Positions 43,878 through 52,934 of a stretch of 56,689 nt of DNA are shown one piece after another. This stretch comes from Planctomycetota bacterium (lineage in GTDB: Bacteria > Planctomycetota > Planctomycetia > Gemmatales > Gemmataceae): contig QWPF01000004.1 in assembly GCA_003671255.1 (NCBI GenBank), positions 1 to 56,689 on the forward strand, read 5' to 3'. The translations under genes were made by a program, and so were the position numbers. The stretch's first letter is position 1. Every line of letters begins with the position of its first letter. Below the pieces are notes generated by a model. That model was not told the DNA's origin. It ran no database searches and saw only the letters and a list, made by a program, of their open reading frames with translations.

Positions 43878-44882
43878 GTGGCGGCAGACCAGTCCACAGA
43901 TCTGGTCGTAGAAACCTACAAGTTGACCAAGATCTACCAAAACAAACAGATAGCATTAAACGATGTGTGCCTTCGCATCGAACGGGGCACCGTACTTGGT
44001 TTACTTGGTTCCAACGGCGCAGGTAAAACCACTTTGCTCAGGCTAATTATTGGCTTGCACAGGCCAACTGCTGGTTGGGTTAATGTTTTTGATAAGAACA
44101 TGACTCCAAACTCTGCTCAACTACGCAGAAAAATTGGCTACATCCCTACCAATCCTCAGTTTCCTAAGGGTATGACTCCAATAACTTACCTTGATTACAT
44201 GGCAAGATTATTCGGTCTGCCTGAAGATGTTCGTAAACCCAGGCTTGCATCATTAATTCGAGCAGTGGATTTATTAGGGGCATCAGGCAATCCTATTTCC
44301 GGTTTTTCAAATGGCATGACCGCAAGGCTTGCTGTAGCTGCAAGTCTTATCAATGAACCAGACCTACTAATTTGGGATGAGCCAACCCACGGACTAGATC
44401 CAGAAGCCCGCAGAAGCATGCTGGAATTAATCAAGTCTCTTAGTAAAGAAAAAACATTGATCGTTTCCTCGCACAACCTCAGCGACATTGATGAAGTTTG
44501 CGACCATGCTGCAGTATTGAGCCATGGGCAGCTCATTTTCTACGGATCTCTTCAAGACCTTAAAGGCAGGATGCGCAAAAACCATTATGAACTTGATCTC
44601 GAAGGAGATCAGAAATCCATCACCAAAGCTGTGCAAACTATTAAAACTCTTAATGAATTTAAGACTGTTTCCCTTAAGCAAAAAAAGCTGGAAATATACC
44701 TTAATGATGATGTGGTTGCATCCACTGCATTGGCAAACCTTTTTATGACTTTGACTGATAGCAAAATAAATTTGTTAAGCATCAAGAGTATAGGGCAGCA
44801 GACAGAAGAAGCATTCCTCGACCTTGTGGAACAGGAAGAATCCCGCGGATTTGCAAGAATTTACAAGCAGGAAGCTGCCTGA
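43878..44882 (+). CDS. ABC transporter ATP-binding protein
   Basis: A 334-residue ATPase of the NatA/CcmA type. It has LVVETYKLTKIYQNK, Walker A LGSNGAGKTTLLRLI, Q-loop YIPTNPQFPKGMTP, a signature that reads ISGFSNGMTARLAVAASL (FSNGM in place of LSGGQ, close to the YSxGM common in this subfamily), Walker B LLIWDEPTHGLDPEAR and the H-loop IVSSHNLSDIDEV. The C-terminal 110 residues form the usual regulatory extension. It starts with GTG at 43878, which AGGAGGGAG precedes. The membrane partner follows by 30 bases. The substrate is unknown. Confidence 0.93.
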   Translation: MAADQSTDLVVETYKLTKIYQNKQIALNDVCLRIERGTVLGLLGSNGAGKTTLLRLIIGLHRPTAGWVNVFDKNMTPNSAQLRRKIGYIPTNPQFPKGMTPITYLDYMARLFGLPEDVRKPRLASLIRAVDLLGASGNPISGFSNGMTARLAVAASLINEPDLLIWDEPTHGLDPEARRSMLELIKSLSKEKTLIVSSHNLSDIDEVCDHAAVLSHGQLIFYGSLQDLKGRMRKNHYELDLEGDQKSITKAVQTIKTLNEFKTVSLKQKKLEIYLNDDVVASTALANLFMTLTDSKINLLSIKSIGQQTEEAFLDLVEQEESRGFARIYKQEAA

Positions 44883-44912
44883 TTGCAGGAAGTTCGAAAG
44901 AGAACATGACCC

Positions 44913-45683
44913 ATGAGCACTGGCACACTAAAAGCTGATCAATACAGGAAATGGCTGCCCTACTGGGCCGTTTTCCAAACCGACATGCAACAAACTGTTC
45001 ACACCTGGATTTACCGGTTATGGCTGCTCGCTTCGATTTTAATTCTTGCGGGCTTCTTCACTTATCGTTTCGGAGTTTACAAAGAAACCGGCATTATTCA
45101 GCATGGCTCACTTTTCTTTCTTCAATCGCTGCGCTGGACAATCTTGGGAAGCATGACTCTTGTGGTTGTTCTTACTACCGGATGTATTTCTTCCGAACGC
45201 GGAACTCTTGCAGACTCTGTTCTTAGTAGAGGCATAAGCAGGTATCAATATTTCTTAGGTAAATGGCACGCCCGACTTGTGACAGTAATAGGAACCTTTT
45301 TACTATTAGGTTCGATCACGATCATAGGGTGCATTTTTTTCCTGCACGAAGATCTATCACTCAAAGGATGCCTGATTGCACTTGCTGCGATTTGTGCGCT
45401 CTTATTTACAGTGGTCACATGCTGCGTAACCGTAAGCGCAATCATAAACAGTACGGTTTTGGGCATCATCACCGTATGGGTTCTTTTATACGGTGTAACC
45501 CTCGGATTAAGTTATTTCCCGAGCGTTCATTTATCTCCTGAAGTAACCATGCAGGCTTTACCCCACATGGTTAAAGGAGAATATGACATTCAAGCATTGG
45601 GACGATTGTTTATATGGACATTGGGAATATCGCTGGGCATATCAAGCTTTGGAATGCTTTGGTTTGCAAGGCGCGATATTTAA
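44913..45683 (+). CDS. ABC-2-type transporter permease
   Basis: A 256-residue membrane protein with about six helices (WLLASILILAGFFTYRF; ILGSMTLVVVLTTGCI; TVIGTFLLLGSITIIGCIFF; LIALAAICALLFTVVTCCVTV; TVLGIITVWVLLYGVTLGL; LGISLGISSFGMLWFA). The ERGTLADSVLSRGISRYQY loop after helix 2 is typical of ABC-2 permeases such as the NosY/gliding type. It pairs with the ATPase 30 bases upstream. Its stop is one base from that of the convergent glgP gene. Confidence 0.88.
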   Translation: MSTGTLKADQYRKWLPYWAVFQTDMQQTVHTWIYRLWLLASILILAGFFTYRFGVYKETGIIQHGSLFFLQSLRWTILGSMTLVVVLTTGCISSERGTLADSVLSRGISRYQYFLGKWHARLVTVIGTFLLLGSITIIGCIFFLHEDLSLKGCLIALAAICALLFTVVTCCVTVSAIINSTVLGIITVWVLLYGVTLGLSYFPSVHLSPEVTMQALPHMVKGEYDIQALGRLFIWTLGISLGISSFGMLWFARRDI

Positions 45684-45684
45684 A

Positions 45685-48246
45685 TCAACTCCAGAGAATC
45701 AACCCGGGTTCCAATTGGTTTGCAAGGTCGGGATGTTTAGGCAATACCCGAATCCTATACCCATGCTGACCACTAGAATTACATGGAATCTCGCCAGAAA
45801 AGATCCAGTCATTATGCTCCTGCTTCTCCTGTTTCATGGAAGCAAGGTGGATTTCTTGAATCTCCCAGTTTGAATCCATAGGACCATAATAAATCTGCAC
45901 ATCAACATCTGCAGGGCTCAACTGGCCCAAATGAACCTTGGCTTTCACATGAAACTTAGTCCCCACCTTATGAGGATCATGCTGGGGATTTGAAATCTCA
46001 TGCACACCCAAATGACGCCATTGATCATGAAGACGATGACGCCATTGAGAAAGATCATCCGCACCCTGAAAGTTATTAGAAGAAAGTTTGTTGTAACGAA
46101 CTGAACTAGGCCAGTAACAAACTTTAGTATACTCCGCAACCATTCTAGATGTACTGAATACCGGGGCCAAAGTACTAATGGCATTCTTCATCATCTTGAT
46201 CCAACCCCTGGGCAAACCATCGGTACCGCGGTTGTAAAAGAGGGGAACGATTTCTTGTTCAAGCAGATCGTAAATCGCCCTACTTTCAACTTCATCCTGA
46301 TATTCAAGATCCGAATACTCTTCTCCCGCGCCAATAGCCCAACCATTCTGCCCATTAAACCCTTCGCACCACCATCCATCAAGAATACTGAGGTTCAACC
46401 CTCCATTAACTGCAACCTTCATGCCACTAGTACCAGAGGCTTCCAAAGGCCTGCGCGGATTGTTGAGCCAAACATCAACCCCCTGCACCATGTAGCGGGC
46501 AACATTCATCTCATAATCTTCAAGAAAAACAACACGGTGCTTAAACTCTGCACGCTTGGTCATGTGAAGAATCTCAGCAATCAACTCTTTTCCACCGTTG
46601 TCTTGCGGATGTGCTTTGCCTGCAAAAAGAATCTGCACGGGCCGATCTTTATTATTAACAAGAGCAGCAAGCCTATCGATATGCTTGAAGATAAGTGCGC
46701 CACGCTTGTAGGTTGCAAACCTTCGAGCAAACCCAATGGTCAAAGCTTCGGGGTCGAGAATCTCATCTGCACGGGATATTTCAGAAGAGGTAGCAGCACG
46801 ATTTTTCAACTGCATTTTCAATCTTCTACGGGCAAAGGAAACCAGCCTTTCCCTGCGTCTTTCGTGGGTTCGCCAAAGCTCAGCATCGGGAATGGAATCA
46901 ATGCGTTTCCACAAAAGCTCATCATTGGGCTTCAAACCCCAACCCGCACCCAAATACCGATCATAAAGCTGAACCATATCCGGAGAAACCCAGGTACTGG
47001 TATGAACCCCATTGGTAACCGAGGTTATGGGCACTTCTTTGTCCATCAACCCATGCCAAATGTTTTTCCACATATTCCTGCTAACTTCACCATGCAACTT
47101 GCTTACGCCATTGCTTACATTCGAAAGTCGAACAGCAAGCACAGTCATGCAAAAAGTTTCAGTTGAATCGGAAGGATTTTCACGCCCAAGACCAAGAAAA
47201 TCTTCCTTACTCATTCCAAAAGATGACATCAATCCATTAAAGTAATGTTCGATTTGAGCAGGCGAAAAACGATCATTCCCCGCAGGAACAGGCGTATGCG
47301 TGGTAAACACCGTACCTGCTGCCACTGCCTCTCTGGCCTTGCGAAAATCAATCTTCTTCTCGTCCATTAGGCAGCGAATTCTCTCCAAACATGAAAACGC
47401 ACTATGGCCTTCATTCATGTGAAACACCGTTGGATCGATCCCCAACGCATGCAAAACCTTGGCGCCTGCCATTCCAAGAACTACTTCCTGGCGAATACGA
47501 TTTTCAGTATCGCCACCATATAACCTTGCAGTAATCCCCCGATCATCAACCTGATTTTCGGGAATATTGGTATCAAGCAAAAGCAAAGGAACCCTGCCGA
47601 TATTAATCTGCCAAACCTTAACAAGAACATCTCTACCAGGGAAATGAACCTTAACAACAAGAACTTGCCCAGCCTTGTCGAGCACCTGAACAGCTGGTAA
47701 TCCAAAGAAGTCATTTTCTGGATAGCGCTCTTGCTGCCAGCCATCTGCATTTAAATATTGCCTGAAATACCCCTCGCGATACATCAAGCCAACACCATAC
47801 AACGGAATACCAATATCGCTCGCAGCTTTTAGATGGTCGCCTGCAAGAACTCCGAGCCCGCCTGAATAAACAGGAATACTTTCATGGATGCCAAACTCAG
47901 CACTAAAATAAGCAATTCTGCAGAGATTCTTATCTTTGGAATAATTTTCCTGAAACCAAGTTGTCGCAGACATGTAACGATCAAAATCCTGTTCCACACG
48001 ATCCATATGATTGAGAAAGCCTTCATCCGAAATAAGGTCTGTTGTTTGCGTTTGCGAAAGTTGATTTAAAAGGCGAACGGGGCTATGATCAACCAATTCA
48101 AATTGATCGGGATTAATTCTTCGAAAGAGTTCAACCGCTTGATGATTCCAACACCACCAAAGATTCATGGCAATTTTATGAAGTGCATTCAATCGCGCTG
48201 GAAGGCTGGGAACTACGGTGTAAAAACGAGTGGGATTTGTGCTCAT
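45685..48246 (-). CDS. glgP: Alpha-glucan (glycogen) phosphorylase
   Basis: Releases glucose-1-phosphate from glycogen or maltodextrin. The 853-residue protein is of the archaeal/thermophile-type alpha-glucan phosphorylase with an N-terminal DUF3417 domain (LHKIAMNLWWCWNHQAVELF). It has YFSAEFGIHESIPVYSGGLG, HMNEGHSAFSCLERI, TVFTTHTPVPAGNDRF, VTNGVHTSTWVSP, FARRFATYKRGAL, and the PLP-binding EASGTSGMKVAVNGG. A C-terminal extension of about 120 residues (VKAKVHLGQLSPADVDVQIYY...) is also seen in this subfamily. AGAGAGG lies just upstream of the ATG. It is monocistronic. Confidence 0.95.
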   Translation of the reverse strand: MSTNPTRFYTVVPSLPARLNALHKIAMNLWWCWNHQAVELFRRINPDQFELVDHSPVRLLNQLSQTQTTDLISDEGFLNHMDRVEQDFDRYMSATTWFQENYSKDKNLCRIAYFSAEFGIHESIPVYSGGLGVLAGDHLKAASDIGIPLYGVGLMYREGYFRQYLNADGWQQERYPENDFFGLPAVQVLDKAGQVLVVKVHFPGRDVLVKVWQINIGRVPLLLLDTNIPENQVDDRGITARLYGGDTENRIRQEVVLGMAGAKVLHALGIDPTVFHMNEGHSAFSCLERIRCLMDEKKIDFRKAREAVAAGTVFTTHTPVPAGNDRFSPAQIEHYFNGLMSSFGMSKEDFLGLGRENPSDSTETFCMTVLAVRLSNVSNGVSKLHGEVSRNMWKNIWHGLMDKEVPITSVTNGVHTSTWVSPDMVQLYDRYLGAGWGLKPNDELLWKRIDSIPDAELWRTHERRRERLVSFARRRLKMQLKNRAATSSEISRADEILDPEALTIGFARRFATYKRGALIFKHIDRLAALVNNKDRPVQILFAGKAHPQDNGGKELIAEILHMTKRAEFKHRVVFLEDYEMNVARYMVQGVDVWLNNPRRPLEASGTSGMKVAVNGGLNLSILDGWWCEGFNGQNGWAIGAGEEYSDLEYQDEVESRAIYDLLEQEIVPLFYNRGTDGLPRGWIKMMKNAISTLAPVFSTSRMVAEYTKVCYWPSSVRYNKLSSNNFQGADDLSQWRHRLHDQWRHLGVHEISNPQHDPHKVGTKFHVKAKVHLGQLSPADVDVQIYYGPMDSNWEIQEIHLASMKQEKQEHNDWIFSGEIPCNSSGQHGYRIRVLPKHPDLANQLEPGLILWS

Positions 48247-48429
48247 AAGCCTCTCTTATTTAGGTAAACATAACAAAATAAAAAGGTACAACCTTAACTA
48301 TTTGACAAACAATAAATAATTAACAACTGTCGAATAAATAAAACAACTATTATCCTTTCAACGAATATTAGATAACATATAACCAGTTTACAAGACTACA
48401 TAAATAATAGAAATAATTGTTATGGTTAT

Positions 48430-48475
48430 GAAGCTTGTCAATTGAACCTTGCGGAAATTTTTAAAAGCAAGCTTC
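48430..48475 (+). repeat. Inverted repeat in the leader of the UDP-glucuronate decarboxylase gene
   Basis: GAAGCTTG (48430-48437) and CAAGCTTC (48468-48475) are perfect reverse complements, 30 bases apart, and end about 30 bases before the start codon. It could be an RNA hairpin or an operator. Confidence 0.3.
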
Positions 48476-48506
48476 TTTGATAAGAACGCTTGAAAGGACT
48501 CGAATA

Positions 48507-49445
48507 GTGCGAACACTCGTTACAGGCGGTGCTGGATTCGTAGGATCTCACCTTTGTGAAACTTTTTTGGCCATGGGCCATGAAGTTATCTGCGTTGATA
48601 ACTTCATTACCGGATGCCTAGGAAATGTTGAACATCTTAGAAACAATCCGCAATTCAGTTTTATTCGCCACGATATCAGTCACCACCTAGAAATCGATGG
48701 CCCAATCGATAACATCTTGCACTTTGCTTCTCCCGCCAGCCCGGTTGATTATCTCAAACACCCCATTCCAACTCTTAAAGTTGGGTCTTTGGGCACCCAC
48801 AACACCCTAGGTTTGGCAAAAGCCAAAAACTCATCCTACCTCTTGGCAAGCACCAGTGAGGTTTATGGCGACCCCGAAAGACACCCACAAAGCGAAGATT
48901 ATTGGGGGAATGTTAACCCTATTGGCATTCGTGGTGTTTATGATGAAGCTAAGCGCTTTTCTGAAGCTATGGTTATGGCCTACCATCGTTACCATAACAT
49001 TAACACACACATCATTCGGATATTTAATACTTATGGTAATCGCATGAGACTGGACGACGGCAGAGTGCTACCTAATTTCATGGGCCAAGCACTGAGGGGA
49101 GAACCTTTAACTGTATACGGAGATGGTTCCCAAACCAGAAGTTTTTGCCATGTTGACGATTTAGTGGAAGGCATCACAAAGCTATTGTTCAAAGATTTTC
49201 ATGAGCCGGTAAATTTAGGTAACCCCAGCGAAGTAACTATACTGGAATTCGCAAAAGAAATACTTGATTTATCAGGGAGCAAAAGCCAAATCATATTTCA
49301 CCCCTTGCCTCAGGATGATCCGAAGGTGCGAAAGCCCGATATATCAAGGGCAAAAAAGCTTTTAGGATGGGAGCCAAAAATACAACGAACCGCAGGGTTA
49401 ACAAAAACCCTGAAGCACTTCCAAGAAAAAATCGCACGAAAGTAG
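48507..49445 (+). CDS. NAD-dependent epimerase/dehydratase, UDP-glucuronate decarboxylase-like
   Basis: Extended SDR enzyme that probably makes UDP-xylose from UDP-glucuronate for glycan synthesis. The 312-residue protein has the Rossmann [60 protein letters not shown], catalytic Tyr and Lys in [32 protein letters not shown], and [20 protein letters not shown], all close to UXS. Start GTG 48507 is chosen because AAAGGA lies about 8 bases upstream and the Rossmann strand begins at once; an in-frame TTG ten codons earlier is less likely. Confidence 0.9.
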   Translation: MRTLVTGGAGFVGSHLCETFLAMGHEVICVDNFITGCLGNVEHLRNNPQFSFIRHDISHHLEIDGPIDNILHFASPASPVDYLKHPIPTLKVGSLGTHNTLGLAKAKNSSYLLASTSEVYGDPERHPQSEDYWGNVNPIGIRGVYDEAKRFSEAMVMAYHRYHNINTHIIRIFNTYGNRMRLDDGRVLPNFMGQALRGEPLTVYGDGSQTRSFCHVDDLVEGITKLLFKDFHEPVNLGNPSEVTILEFAKEILDLSGSKSQIIFHPLPQDDPKVRKPDISRAKKLLGWEPKIQRTAGLTKTLKHFQEKIARK

Positions 49446-49457
49446 AGCGATAATTCC

Positions 49458-49489
49458 TTGACAAGACATGGTTTCATCGTTGTTATAAG
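49458..49489 (+). promoter_or_regulatory. Weak promoter candidate upstream of the exb operon
   Basis: A perfect TTGACA (49458-49463) is followed after 19-20 bases by TTATAAG (49483-49489). The spacing is longer than the usual 17, so confidence is low. It lies 190 bases before exbB, leaving a long leader that includes the hairpin at 49566-49612. Confidence 0.35.
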
Positions 49490-49565
49490 AAAAGCTGATT
49501 TAATTTTAATGATTTTGATTCTAATGGAACTAATGTCTGCTAGGCTGTGTCAAAATAATTGGTAT

Positions 49566-49612
49566 GAAAGTTTGATGAGAATTAAGTTTCTTAAATTTCC
49601 AATCAAACTTTC
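49566..49612 (+). repeat. Inverted repeat in the exb operon leader
   Basis: GAAAGTTTGAT (49566-49576) and ATCAAACTTTC (49602-49612) are perfect 11-base reverse complements with a 25-base loop that itself holds a near-palindrome (AATTAAG/CTTAAATT). It ends 67 bases before exbB. No T run follows, so it is not a plain terminator. Confidence 0.6.
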
Positions 49613-49679
49613 AGTCTACTAAGGTTTTGCTGTTTTCAAAAGGGTTGACAAGATGCTAACGCTTATTAAGGGGATTTTC

Positions 49680-50507
49680 ATGTCAGGGACTTTGTCACGG
49701 TTTTCTGTTATTTTACTTGTTCTTGTTGCATTTTTATTCAGCACGAATAGTTCCTATGCCTTTCAAGAAGGAGCGGCTCCTGCTGCTGAAAAGAAAGATG
49801 ATGGAGAAAATAAACCTGCCCAGAATACCAGTTTATTCATGCACATTCTTAAATCTGCAGGATGGGTTTTCGGTCCACTTATTATGGCTATTTCCATTGC
49901 ACTTATTGCGCTTGTTTGCCTTTTGGCGATGGAACTACGCATGGTAACATCAATTCCACCCAATTTTGTCGAAGAATTTACCGACCTTGTTAACAAAAAA
50001 CAATTCAAACAAGCTTTCGACATCGCCAAAGAAGATGGATCATTCCTTGGCAGAGTGATGAGTCAAGGAATGTCTAGGCTTCAATATGGTATCGAAGATG
50101 CCAGAGAATCTGCCTACAACATGGTTGACAGCATCAAAGCCAGCAAAGAAGTATCAATCACCTATCTTTCAACTATCGGAACACTTGGGCCCCTGATTGG
50201 TTTGGTTGGAACCGTATTTGGTATGATTCTTAGCTTTATGGAACTTGGCAGGCCCGGTTCTACACCAAGGCCAGATAAACTTGCAGATGGTATTTCCCAT
50301 GCACTTGTAGTTACTCTTCTTGGGATTGGGCTATCCGTACCAGCGATTTTCTTTCATGCATTTTACCGCAATCGATTAATTAAAATTTCGATGGATACTA
50401 GCTTGATCGCAGATGATCTTTTAACCCAGATGTATCACAGCACCAAAAAAGCCGCTGGGCAACCTGCCGCGCCTACAGCAGCAGGTGCAGGCGCCCCTGC
50501 AAAATAA
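49680..50507 (+). CDS. exbB: ExbB/TolQ/MotA-type proton channel subunit
   Basis: A 275-residue inner-membrane protein of a proton-driven motor. It starts with a signal-peptide-like segment (FSVILLVLVAFLFSTNSSYAF), then a short charged loop, a first helix (SAGWVFGPLIMAISIALIAL), a cytoplasmic domain (IPPNFVEEFTDLVNKKQ onward), and two pore helices with the conserved Thr/Gly pattern: YLSTIGTLGPLIGLVGTVFG and ISHALVVTLLGIGLSVPAIF. The C-terminal tail is Ala/Pro-rich. Start 49680 has AAGGGG before it; an in-frame ATG nine codons earlier is less likely. It is first of exbB-exbD-exbD-X-toroid. Confidence 0.9.
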   Translation: MSGTLSRFSVILLVLVAFLFSTNSSYAFQEGAAPAAEKKDDGENKPAQNTSLFMHILKSAGWVFGPLIMAISIALIALVCLLAMELRMVTSIPPNFVEEFTDLVNKKQFKQAFDIAKEDGSFLGRVMSQGMSRLQYGIEDARESAYNMVDSIKASKEVSITYLSTIGTLGPLIGLVGTVFGMILSFMELGRPGSTPRPDKLADGISHALVVTLLGIGLSVPAIFFHAFYRNRLIKISMDTSLIADDLLTQMYHSTKKAAGQPAAPTAAGAGAPAK

Positions 50508-50572
50508 CTGCCTATAAGTAGGGCCAAAATTGAAATGGTCTTTACTAGTCATGGTTGTTTTATAGGGCAGTT
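50506..50572 (+). repeat. Long-range hairpin between exbB and the first exbD
   Basis: AACTGCCTATAA (50506-50517) pairs with TTATAGGGCAGTT (50560-50572) with one bulged base, enclosing 42 bases. It starts at the exbB stop codon and ends 38 bases before exbD. No T tract follows. It could be an mRNA stability or processing element that lets exbB be made in excess. Confidence 0.6.
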
Positions 50573-50610
50573 AAAGACTAAGACAAAACTCAAACAGGGG
50601 TTAAAGTAGC

Positions 50611-51138
50611 ATGAGTCATGGTGGATCTAGCGAAGGAAACATGGAACCGAACCTCACTCCGCTTTTGGATGTGGTGTTGCAGCTTCTAATGTTTTTCATG
50701 ATGTGCGTTAATTTTGTTACCAACCAGGTATCCGAAGAAATTGTACTTCCAGAATCTATGTCTGCTGTGCCCATGGACAAGAATGAAGTCGATGTTTTGT
50801 TCGTTAATGTTCGGCCTTTTATACTCAAGGATTATGAATCCAAAGGTGCTACCGCTCTTCAAAAACTTACCGATAAGTTTAAAGAGGGCGACCCCTTTAT
50901 CATTATCCTTGGTGAAGAACCCATGCGATTCAACGAATTTAAGTTCTGGTTAAGAAACCAATTCAACACCCTTAAACGAACAAGTAAAGATGGCAAAGTA
51001 AAAACCACAATCGTTATGCGAGCACACAAACTTACTGATTATGACCAGGTTTATCGTGTCTTGCAAATGTGCAAAGTTGAAGGTTTTAGGCAAATCAAAC
51101 TCCGGGCTGTAACAAAGAGCGTGGCACAACCAATATGA
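50611..51138 (+). CDS. exbD: ExbD/TolR-type motor subunit 1
   Basis: A 175-residue protein with one membrane helix carrying the proton-relay Asp (D20 in NLTPLLDVVLQLLMFFMM), then a periplasmic ExbD domain (VSEEIVLPES, GEEPMRFNEFKF, and KTTIVMRAHKLTDYDQVYR near the C-terminus). AGGGG lies upstream of the ATG. It pairs with a second exbD that overlaps its stop by four bases (ATGA). Two different ExbD subunits suggest a heteromeric motor. Confidence 0.9.
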   Translation: MSHGGSSEGNMEPNLTPLLDVVLQLLMFFMMCVNFVTNQVSEEIVLPESMSAVPMDKNEVDVLFVNVRPFILKDYESKGATALQKLTDKFKEGDPFIIILGEEPMRFNEFKFWLRNQFNTLKRTSKDGKVKTTIVMRAHKLTDYDQVYRVLQMCKVEGFRQIKLRAVTKSVAQPI

Positions 51139-51656
51139 GTAAGCACAAGAACGAAGAACCATCACCGGAAGTTATATTGCCCATCACTCCCATGTTGGAC
51201 ATGGCTTTTCAATTGCTGACATTTTTTATATTCACTTACAATCCTTCAGGGATGGAAGGTCAGTTTGATTTAAGCTTGCCTTCCGATAATGAAGCTGCTG
51301 CCAAGGAAACCAAAACACCTCCTCCTCCCCCAGATCCTGATGCTCCTCCAAAAATCGAAGCTGATGTTACAATTGTGGTGGAAGCCGTCACCGATGATAT
51401 CAATCGTGGTGAAATAGCAAAAATACATATCAAACAGAATTCTGGTTCGGTCATCGTGGGAGATCTCAAAGAGCTGTTTGAAAAACTCAAACTAGCCAAT
51501 GAGACTGCTACTGAAAAAGAGGTTGTTAAAATTCAGCCTGCAAGTAAGCTTAAATGGGCTAATGTTGTCATGGTAGCAGACACTTGCCGCAAAGCTGGTT
51601 TCAAAAATGTCAGTTTTGTTGAACCTCCGGGATTCAACATCAGCGTTGTTAATTAA
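51135..51656 (+). CDS. exbD: ExbD/TolR-type motor subunit 2
   Basis: A 173-residue paralogue of the previous protein. The membrane helix has D22 in ILPITPMLDMAFQLLTFFIF. After it comes a stretch ending in a proline run (KTPPPPPDPDAPP, about residues 60-73) absent from the first copy, then an ExbD periplasmic domain (ADVTIVVEAV..., KLKWANVVMVADTCRKAGF). The start overlaps the previous stop, so translation is coupled. The Pro-rich insert could reach towards the cell wall. Confidence 0.9.
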   Translation: MSKHKNEEPSPEVILPITPMLDMAFQLLTFFIFTYNPSGMEGQFDLSLPSDNEAAAKETKTPPPPPDPDAPPKIEADVTIVVEAVTDDINRGEIAKIHIKQNSGSVIVGDLKELFEKLKLANETATEKEVVKIQPASKLKWANVVMVADTCRKAGFKNVSFVEPPGFNISVVN

Positions 51657-51674
51657 TTATTTCAGGCACGAAAG

Positions 51675-52874
51675 ATGGCTAAGCACAACAACACTTGTAA
51701 AATCATTGCCTTGGGTTTTCTGTATCTCGTTTGTACATTTCCAACTAAAACCGCCCATGCGCAAGACATTGACACGGTCCCTTTATTTCAGCTATTTCAG
51801 CCAGAACAAAGCTATTTAGCAACCCTTTGTATTGGCTCGGGAACCACGCCAGGAATCGGTCTTTTAGGCTCTCTTTCCACTTTGGTTAGTGGGGACGATG
51901 CAGGTTTTAATATCTGGTCTTTTAGCGCACCTTTTTCTTCCAGAAGAGATAAAACCCTTCTCGCTACTTGCGGTTTAATTCTTTTACCTGCTGGTTCTGC
52001 TATGGCTGGAATTGAATCAATTAGCTTGCTAAAGATTGGCGATGAGGAAGATTTTTGGTCTTTGATTAATTCTGATGTTGTTCGACCGATTCCCGAAGAA
52101 TTCCTCGAACGGGTAAAAGATGAAAAGCCTATTTACGGGGCTTCTTTTGATGACTTGGAAGCCTCTGCTTATTGCGAATTCGTGCTGATGGCTTATCAAA
52201 CTTCGGCATTAGCCTTCACACAATCGGCTCGTAAAGATCTCACTTTTTCCGATCTTATGGTCAAACCCAAGACTAATCGAGGCGAGGTCGTTGAGATCAA
52301 AGGAAGACTAAGGCGCCTGAGAAAGATTGTGCCACCCGTTGCATTATACAATGTTGGTGTTTCCGAGCTTTACGAAGGCTGGGTCTTTCAGGAAATGTAT
52401 GGCCCTAACCCTGTTTGTATTCTGCTGACGCAATTGCCTGACAACATTCAACCTTTTGAAAAAAATGACTACCTGATTGAATTCCAAGGCTACTTTTTCA
52501 AAAAATATCGTTACATGACAGCAAATAGTGGTAGCGAAAACCCTTGGAAAGATACCCCTTTAATAATTGGGAAAACTTTAAAAGTTACAAGAGGGTCTAT
52601 CGACTCTCCCGAAGAAGGTGTTTCTTGGGCAAAAGGACTTCTGCCTTTGTTTACCGGGGTATTTTTGGTTTTCCTTTCAGGAATTATAGGACTGATTGTT
52701 TGGTTTATGCGTGGCGACCGGAAGATTACAACCCGGTTAAGAAACAGGCAAATCGAAGTTGATCCTATTTTCAAGGATTATTCGGAAAATACAGGGAACC
52801 AAATGGGTATTTCAGCGTCTAAGTTACCAGATAACGACTCTGGAAATTCAACCTTTCCAAATTACAGGATTTGA
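51675..52874 (+). CDS. Exported single-span membrane protein of the exb operon, function unknown
   Basis: A 399-residue protein with a signal peptide (IIALGFLYLVCTFPTKTAHA), a large extracytoplasmic part, and one C-terminal helix (LLPLFTGVFLVFLSGIIGLIV) followed by a basic cytoplasmic tail. A hydrophobic stretch near residue 95 may be a second helix. The middle holds a beta-rich module, VVEIKGRLRRLRKIVPP...LYEGWVFQEMYGPNPVCILL...YLIEFQGYFFKKYRYM, that looks like an OB-type barrel. I do not recognise a named family. It lies 18 bases after exbD2 and 60 before the toroid gene, so it is likely part of the same machine. Confidence 0.8.
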   Translation: MAKHNNTCKIIALGFLYLVCTFPTKTAHAQDIDTVPLFQLFQPEQSYLATLCIGSGTTPGIGLLGSLSTLVSGDDAGFNIWSFSAPFSSRRDKTLLATCGLILLPAGSAMAGIESISLLKIGDEEDFWSLINSDVVRPIPEEFLERVKDEKPIYGASFDDLEASAYCEFVLMAYQTSALAFTQSARKDLTFSDLMVKPKTNRGEVVEIKGRLRRLRKIVPPVALYNVGVSELYEGWVFQEMYGPNPVCILLTQLPDNIQPFEKNDYLIEFQGYFFKKYRYMTANSGSENPWKDTPLIIGKTLKVTRGSIDSPEEGVSWAKGLLPLFTGVFLVFLSGIIGLIVWFMRGDRKITTRLRNRQIEVDPIFKDYSENTGNQMGISASKLPDNDSGNSTFPNYRI

Positions 52875-52934
52875 TTGATTTCTCTAACCATACATGCAAT
52901 AATTAATTATCAATAAAGTTTAGGAGAGTTATTC

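Noticed and set aside
43878-44882. FSNGM in place of the LSGGQ signature in the ABC ATPase, considered as an inactivating change
   Set aside because: Variants of the type YSxGM are common in this subfamily, and Walker A, Walker B and the H-loop are intact.
46255-47166. A 303-codon plus-strand frame
   Set aside because: Antisense to glgP, whose motifs are continuous through the same bases.
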